A DNA stretch of 64,000 nt from Chrysopilus asiliformis (lineage: Eukaryota > Arthropoda > Insecta > Diptera > Rhagionidae). The notes beneath the pieces are model-generated. The model was given only the letters and a program-made list of their open reading frames with translations, ran no database searches and was not told the DNA's origin. Made by a program: the position numbers and the translations under genes. This document shows, piece after piece, positions 57,877 through 64,000 of this stretch (the stretch's first letter is position 1; each line of letters starts with the position of its first letter). The stretch covers positions 111,545,324 through 111,609,323 of the forward strand of contig OZ035960.1 of the NCBI GenBank assembly GCA_964034945.1, in the 5' to 3' direction.

Positions 57877-58190
57877 TTTACGAAAGACTTATCAACATTG
57901 TGAAGTGAAACGAACTTTATTAGAGATTTAATTGCCATGTAAATAATAAATTAGAGAAAAGTATGTAAGTTTCGACGTGTATTTAAATTAACTTCAATGA
58001 AATTATAAACTTTACATACTCGATTGTACTTCATATTCAATAATATTCCTTACATTAATGGTCGTAAATATTTTGTTTCAATGTTTTTCATTAGTTTCGT
58101 TGTTATGTAGTTGTTATGTACATAAGTGATTGTTAGCTAGACTCAATGTAAAAAGTAAGAGGTGAAGATTAATTTACCTGTATCTATATA

Positions 58191-58290
58191 CAGTAGAATC
58201 CCGATAATTCGTATTTCAAGGGACCAGTAAATTCATACGAATTAGCGGGACATACGAATTATCGGGGTACGAGTTATCGGGATTCTAATG
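58191..58290. mobile_element. 100-bp pogo-like MITE
   Basis: Ends CAGTAGAATCCCGATAATTC and GAGTTATCGGGATTCTAATG are inverted repeats with few mismatches. Flanked by TA at 58,189-58,190 and 58,291-58,292. It lies right beside the large GTCY array. Confidence 0.85.
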
Positions 58291-58297
58291 TAATAGA

Positions 58298-58712
58298 CTG
58301 TCTGTCCGTCTGTCTGTCCGTCTGTCTGCCAGTCTGTCTGTCCGTCTGTCTGTCCGTCTGTCTGTCCGTCTGTCTGTCCGTCTGTCTGTCCGTCTGTCTG
58401 CCCGTCTGTCTGTCCGTCTGTCTGTCCGTCTGTCTGTCCGTCTGTCTGTCCGTCTGTCTGCCCGTCTGTCTGTCCGTCTGTCTGTCCGTCTGTCTGTCCG
58501 TCTGTCTGTCCGTCTGTCTGTCCGTCTGTCTGTCCGTCTGTCTGTCCGTCTGTCTGTCCGTCTGTCTGTCCGTCTGTCTGTCCGTCTGTCTGTCCGTCTG
58601 TCTGTCCGTCTGTCTGTCCGTCTGTCTGTCCGTCTGTCTGTCCGTCTGTCTGTCCGTCTGTCTGTCCGTCTGTCTGTCTGTCTGTCCGTCTGTCTGTCCG
58701 TCTGTCTGTCCG
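58298..58712. repeat. 415-bp (GTCTGTCTGTCC)n array
   Basis: About 34 copies of a 12-base unit, with a few variants (GCC for TCC). The unit is a multiple of three, so all frames stay open and the minus strand reads an Arg-Arg-Thr-Asp repeat. That is not a gene. Confidence 0.95.
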
Positions 58713-59060
58713 TGAACACCAAAACTTTCAAATGGAATGAGCTAGAGACTTGAAATTTTGCACAGTCAATTTTCTCGTAAATGGTTAGGCCAAGTTAGGT
58801 GAACGGAAAAAATTTGACAATTCCTTCCCCTCTCCCCCCATGCAAACGAAGCAGTTTTTGGAATTTTCTCGAAAACAGTAAGTCATATTGAAAAATTTAT
58901 AAAGGTAAAATGTGTTTAGAATAGGACTTTATAGAATTTATCCATACATCAAAATCCATTCGGGCCACTCCTTTCCTCCTCTCCTACACAAATGAAATAA
59001 ACATTTTGTGTGTCATTATACAGAGATTTGGCGATTGGTCCCCGGCAATTGTAGCTTTTC
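58713..59060 (+). repeat. right part of family B mini-me-like repeat
   Basis: After the array come GAGCTAGAGACTTGAAATTT, CCTTCCCCTCTCCC, GAAAAATTTATAAAGGTAAA and CCATACATCAAAATCC, as in 8,380-8,700 and 28,700-29,100. Confidence 0.7.
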
Positions 59061-62000
59061 TTATGTTTTTTCACATTTTTTTTCCGTCCAATCAAATCAC
59101 CCCCCTTTGCTCCTGCTACCGCTTTCGCGTATCTATTTTTGATATTATTGATATCCCAACCGTGTTCTTGAAAAATTCAATTGATCATGGTGACATAAAT
59201 TTGTATTAAAACCACTGGTAATCCTCTTGAAATTCTACACAATCAAATTTTACAAAATCTACGGAACTAGAAGCTTAAAACCTTCATTTATTCCCTGTCA
59301 AAACTATTTTTAGGCAAAAAGCTTAAATTGATGCATTCATTGAATAAACACAATCAGCTTAGTACAAATTTCTCTTTATGGGAATTATGCTGTCTCGATT
59401 CATTTCATTGCCGACTTACCATCTGTAAATGTATATCCGCGTAATTATTTATGTTTGGTTAAAATTTGTATAATTTTTTTTTTTTTGCTTTATTCTATTT
59501 ATATCTGAATGACTAAACAAAACGTATGATATCAATTTAGTTAAGCAAATATGTGAATGCGTGCTGTTTTGTTGGTTTATTGGTTTGCATTTAGATGAAC
59601 AACAGTCTAAAGATCCTTTTGCGTTGCTCATGATTATGCGACAATAGTGGAAGTGGTAAAGGATGGTTTATGATTGTTGGAATGATGATGAAATGAATCT
59701 TTTAGCTTAAAACATAAACGTCCCTCACACTAACCGCTCATTTTGTCAACCATTTATTTATTTATCCAGCATTTGAGTTTCTGCATATACACATACTCGT
59801 ACTATCCTTTAATAGAAATGGCTCCATTCATTCAGAATGTTGTTTCAAATACTGGAATAACAATCCAATAGATGTAGTATAGATACAGACATATTTATTC
59901 AACGCAACATGTAGGTATGTTTCTAAATAACCGTCGAATGGTTGGCCGCAGTCATAATGATACAATATTCACTGTCTGCATTGTTATCGATAATAATAAG
60001 CCAGAGAATCCTTTCGCATGATAACAAAAAGGTGCATAGATTATGTTCATTGAACGTGCGCTTCAAATATGCCATCGCATAACATAAAACATACTCTAAC
60101 CACAAAGTTTGGTTATATTCAGAAATGTATTGAAATGGACACTTAGGGTAGAATGTATACTGACGGCTCTGCGTTCTACTATAATACATTTTGATGTCCA
60201 TAAAATACGTCACAAAGTTGGAGGAGAGCGGGATCGCATTGGCGGTTGTTTAGCGTTTGCGATTATATACAAAAGTCATCAAATAACTTGTTTAAGGAAA
60301 GGAAGAGGGAATGGGGGGGAGGGGGTGACAGGGTGTGATGTGTAGTATGAAATTTTATTTTGAATTCCTCAACAACTGCTCAAAATACACGGACGGACAG
60401 AAATAATAGGATAGATTCTTGTAATACACGTTTTTGTAAACCATACTCTACAATTAAGATTTTGAACTAACGATTAAATTGCAACATTTGTAAGGTTCTT
60501 CAACCAGTCAACAGTAGAAGGTATAATTTTGCTTTTAATCCCAAAGAATTGACCCTAATTCAAATAAAAATTGATATATTTTAACTCATTTATTAAAAAT
60601 CTGAAAATATTGCCGATATTTAAAGGGTTCATTACAGGCTACTCTGCATTATGAAGAGACACTTGTATATGGCATCAAATAGGGATCTACAATTCCAGTG
60701 GAAGCTGAGGAAGGAAATGGAAATGGTTTAGTTTAACCAAATAGTCATTGAGTTAAATAAATTGTTCGTGTCTCTGACTCCAGCTTGGCTTTCCACATTG
60801 AATTCTAGCGCGGCATTCGAATGACTAAGGATATCTCTTAATGTGACAAACCTCGAGTCAAGCAACTCAGTTCGCATGTATCCAGTATGTAGATTGGATA
60901 CAATCAGTAAATACACATCGAAATTCTTAGAACCTGTATCCTTTCCATCTGTCTAACTATATCTGTATGTTGGTATATTTTTTATACCGTATCACACACT
61001 GCAGATACTCTAAGTAAAGTCCTTTTCCATACTTTTCTATATGGTATACTCGGCATACTTCTCATATTCAAACGATTCCACTTATGCCAGGACCAGGACT
61101 ACTATCCGTATCTAAACAAGGACGAAATTCACGTCGCTTGAATGGTCGTGTTTTCTGTTATTTTGTAGCTCCTTGCCCTGAGGTTGTTCAACAATGAACA
61201 CACTGCGCTGAATAAATTTTATCAAATGAGTTTCCTTTTGCTTTTCCACCGATAAATTCTATCAAGGCATCGTCGTTCCTTCTGAATGAGCGAACTGTTC
61301 TCGAATCCCATATATGAGAGTGTCCTCCTATATTTATATCCTTGCCGTATGTACGAACATATCGATAGATATAAATTATATGTGGCTGATGTTGCGGTAA
61401 CGGTTGACTCCTTTTGAATTCTAGATGTCCTTTCTTTATTCCGTTTTATGTGTTTTATCCTTCCACGCGTTCAGTTCGAATATAGCAAATACATACGTTT
61501 CATTAGTTGTCCCTCTTAAGGTTTGCAAACAAAGACAAAGCACAAACAAAATTGTCACAAAAAGGAACCAAAGATATGGAAAATCTGTACGGAGGGGTGG
61601 TCGGGCAGCAGATTTCAGGTGGGTAACATGTGGAAATATTTTTGTTTTATAAATAAAAATATGAATCGTCTTTTATTTATTGTCCTTTTTGAATTCTATT
61701 CACTTCTCAAAACACGCACGACAAATCTACACTTTTGATATGATATGTATCCGATTTTCGTACAAGCATTTTTTTGTTTTTTGTTATATTTGAAGCTATT
61801 ACGAATTCATTTCTATGTAAGAATCCGTGTGAATCCTTTCTGGAAAAGTTTTATTCGCCAATGAAGAGGAAATCTTCAAATAATGAATATCGGTGGGTTC
61901 AGTGACATTAAGTTTGAAAGCGTTGATAAAATATTTAAAAAAAGGGAATAAAACCCAACAACGACAAAAAAGAAGTTTTGAAAATACCACTATTTTTTCA

Positions 62001-63024
62001 AAACTTTTTTTTATCGTAGTCGGGTTTTGATTTTTCAATTTTGTTTTTATTTCTTTTTATTTGATACGTTTTTCCCCATAATTGACTAATTTTATACAAT
62101 TCCATCTAATTTTTTTACCGTGCACGGAAAGCGATTTTGATAAAAAAACCTCTTTGATACATTTAGAAAAATTTCCTCAATTGGATTTTGATGTACGGAA
62201 AAGTTATGAAAACTTATGTACTTAGAACTCATTTGGAGATCTGGATTTAAAAAAAAATCACGTTTAATTCAAAAGGAAGAAAATTGAAAATGGGTTTTTA
62301 CCTAATTTGAAAATAATTTCATCAATTTCATGACAATCACGATATTTGAATGACTTTAAATTTAATTGATTTTTTTTGCTGTAAATGTAGATGAAATTTT
62401 CAATTTGTTCATAAGCCATTGATTTTGGAAATTCTGAAGAATTGCCTAATTATGTGTGGAAAATCCGCAAATAGTTCGAATTGATAAAATCGAAAATGGC
62501 TGATAAACATTTTTCACATAGAAATTAATTAAATTACTCTGTATAAAGCCGAAACACTCTATTAAAATATTTTACGTTCAGAGACTAAAATTGTTTACTA
62601 AAACCTTGAATAGCAATTGAGTGGAATGGCATATCCGTAATACTGGTTAATACCTGATTGAAATTGGTTTCAATTGGCAAACAAACAATTAGTAATTTAA
62701 TACAGTATTCTTGGAACTGAATTAATCATTGGTTATAACAAATTCATCAATCCGACAAAATACTTTCAGTAATAAGCACGAATTATTCGTATGTGATGTG
62801 GAATGTTTTTACATTGGAAATGGATTAATTACTAATATTGGGATATATTATGATTAAATAATTTAATCTTCAAATGCAATGACCAGGACTTACAGTAGCC
62901 AGAATTATTATGTAACAGAACACGGTGGCTAATCAAAATCTAATCAAGTAAAATCAATATGGAAATCATTTAATGAGTCTGCCATATATGAGTTTTATTC
63001 TACGCATGACTAATGATAAACATA
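59061..63024. other. intergenic stretch without an identified gene
   Basis: 4 kb of AT-rich DNA. Frames stay under 97 codons and show no known motif. GCAACATTTGTAAGGTTCTT at 60,481-60,500 is a dispersed short motif. Confidence 0.5.
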
Positions 63025-63026
63025 TA

Positions 63027-63665
63027 CCAGGGGTGTTAGTTGAAATTTGCCGGTTTTTTCGATAAAGAAAACACTTAATTCTCAAGGGAATCTCAAAAAA
63101 TTTTTATTCAAAGTATTGTCCATTTGATTTTGCACATTTTGCCCATCTCCCAGGCAATTTATGGATGCCATCCCAAAAGAACTGTTTCTCCTTCGAGCTA
63201 AACCACTCATCGAGCCATTTTTTCACTTCTTCGAAATCGGCGAAGTGCTGCTCTGCAAGCGCGTGCCCCATCGATGCAAAAAGATAGTAGTCAGATGGAG
63301 CCAGGTCTGGAGAGTACAGCGGGTGCGGTAATACTTCGCATCCAAGTGATTTGAACACTTTTTTGACTGATTTTGCTGTGTGAGACAGCGCGTTGTCATG
63401 CTGCAAAATCACCTTACCATGTCTTTCAGCGGATTGCGGACGTTTTTTGATCAATTCATGGTTCAAATTGATCATTTGTTGTCGGTAGCGATCAGTATCA
63501 ACTGTTTCTCCAGGTTTCAACAGTTCATAATATACGACACCAATCTGGTTCCACCAGACACGTTTTTTGTCCTGGATGTTGAAATCACCACTTTTGGATT
63601 GTCGAAACCACGTCCCAATTGACCAACTTTTGGATTTTTGTACCATATCCAAGTTTACCACTCAA
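63027..63665 (-). mobile_element. 5'-truncated mariner transposon
   Basis: The right (3') end of the element is at 63,027, with CCAGGGGTGTTAGTTGAAAT next to TA at 63,025-63,026. The transposase C-terminal half is intact up to a stop at 63,104. Beyond 63,665 no transposase and no opposing terminal repeat follow, so the 5' half is lost. Confidence 0.88.
63104..63661 (-). pseudogene. mariner transposase, C-terminal part
   Basis: About 185 codons. Family landmarks are WWNQIGVVYYELLKPGETV, HDNALSHTA (second catalytic Asp) and YSPDLAPSDYYLF (third Asp), with 34 residues between them: the DD34D signature of mariner. WLDEWFSSK and RWAKC...YFE close the protein. The DNA-binding domain and first catalytic Asp are missing, so it is non-functional. 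No internal stop was found in what remains. Confidence 0.9.
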
Positions 63666-63669
63666 TTTT

Positions 63670-64000
63670 CCTTTATAAAGTTTCAGATAATTAGAGGGTA
63701 CACTTGGAATTTTGTACCATATGGTACGCTATGGTACGGAATCCCATGTATGTTCCAAAAATGGACTGCAATAATGATGAAATTTCCATAAATTTTTCCA
63801 TGTCGCGCAGAAAAATGATAGGATAAGTACCAGTATAATTTCAATGTGACGTCACAAGTTTTTTAGTTGAATTTTAGCAGCCTGCGGTTGCGAAATCAAA
63901 CTGAAACACATTTGGTACCTCCCATAAATTTTTCCATGACGCGCAGAAAAATAATAGGAAAAGTAGAAGGAAATATAGTAGGAAAAGTACTAGGAAAAAT
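63670..64000. other. right edge, short local repeats
   Basis: CATAAATTTTTCCATG followed by CGCGCAGAAAAAT occurs at 63,787-63,818 and 63,923-63,952. TAGGAAAAGTA-type units run to the edge. ACCATATGGTACGCTATGGT (63,716-63,735) is a small palindromic cluster. No gene. Confidence 0.6.

Noticed and set aside
58285..58731. 148-residue minus-strand frame of Arg-Arg-Thr-Asp repeats
   Set aside because: It is the translation of a 12-base GTCY microsatellite. The same reason applies to RTDGQTD-type frames at 40,053-40,340 and 4,503-4,691.
1..64000. tRNA or rRNA genes
   Set aside because: Scanning for GTTCRANTC-type T-loops paired with an upstream A box gave no credible cloverleaf. No rRNA-like blocks were seen. 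A covariance-model search would be decisive.

Overview
This is an AT-rich, intron-bearing eukaryotic window, almost certainly from an insect and most likely a fly of the order Diptera. Three things point there: an EcKinase/CHK-kinase-like gene of the type expanded in insects, many copies of a (GTCY)n repeat laid out like the dipteran 'mini-me' elements, and small transposons of the kinds common in insect genomes (pogo, piggyBac, PIF/Harbinger, hAT, mariner, Helitron). There is no bacterial operon structure, no CRISPR array and no recognisable rRNA or tRNA gene. The species is not determined.

Only two host genes can be assembled with confidence. (1) A five-exon plus-strand gene (332-3867) encodes a mitochondrial GTPBP3/TrmE-type tRNA-modification GTPase of about 505 residues. 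All splice junctions keep frame, and the G-motifs and the C-terminal FCIGK end are intact. (2) A six-coding-exon minus-strand gene (25673 down to 15464) encodes an EcKinase/CHK-kinase-like protein of about 436 residues. All five introns keep frame, and the longest is about 6.7 kb. An acceptor-like site just upstream of its first ATG suggests a further 5' exon. The two genes have no evident functional link.

The rest, from about 26 kb to the right edge in particular, is intergenic DNA built of mobile elements. By region: 3.9-9.8 kb holds mini-me-like repeats, a pogo-like MITE and a small TTA-flanked MITE. 9.86-11.5 kb is a non-autonomous hAT-like element split by a 5'-truncated RNase H LINE; both keep perfect target-site duplications. 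13.2-15.3 kb holds Helitron ends and related repeats. 15.5-25.7 kb is the kinase gene, with MITEs in its introns. 26.0-26.8 kb has a second, nearly identical LINE fragment inserted in an unidentified coding remnant. 27.8-64 kb is a field of MITEs, four complete non-autonomous Helitrons window-wide (one of 1.3 kb that is chimeric), about a dozen (GTCY)n elements and a truncated mariner at the right edge.

No new biological system with a defensible function was found. The most interesting patterns are a motif that always follows the (GTCY)n tract in several otherwise different repeat families including Helitrons, a Helitron that carries a 260-bp palindrome and another repeat family, and nested insertions whose order can be read from their duplications.
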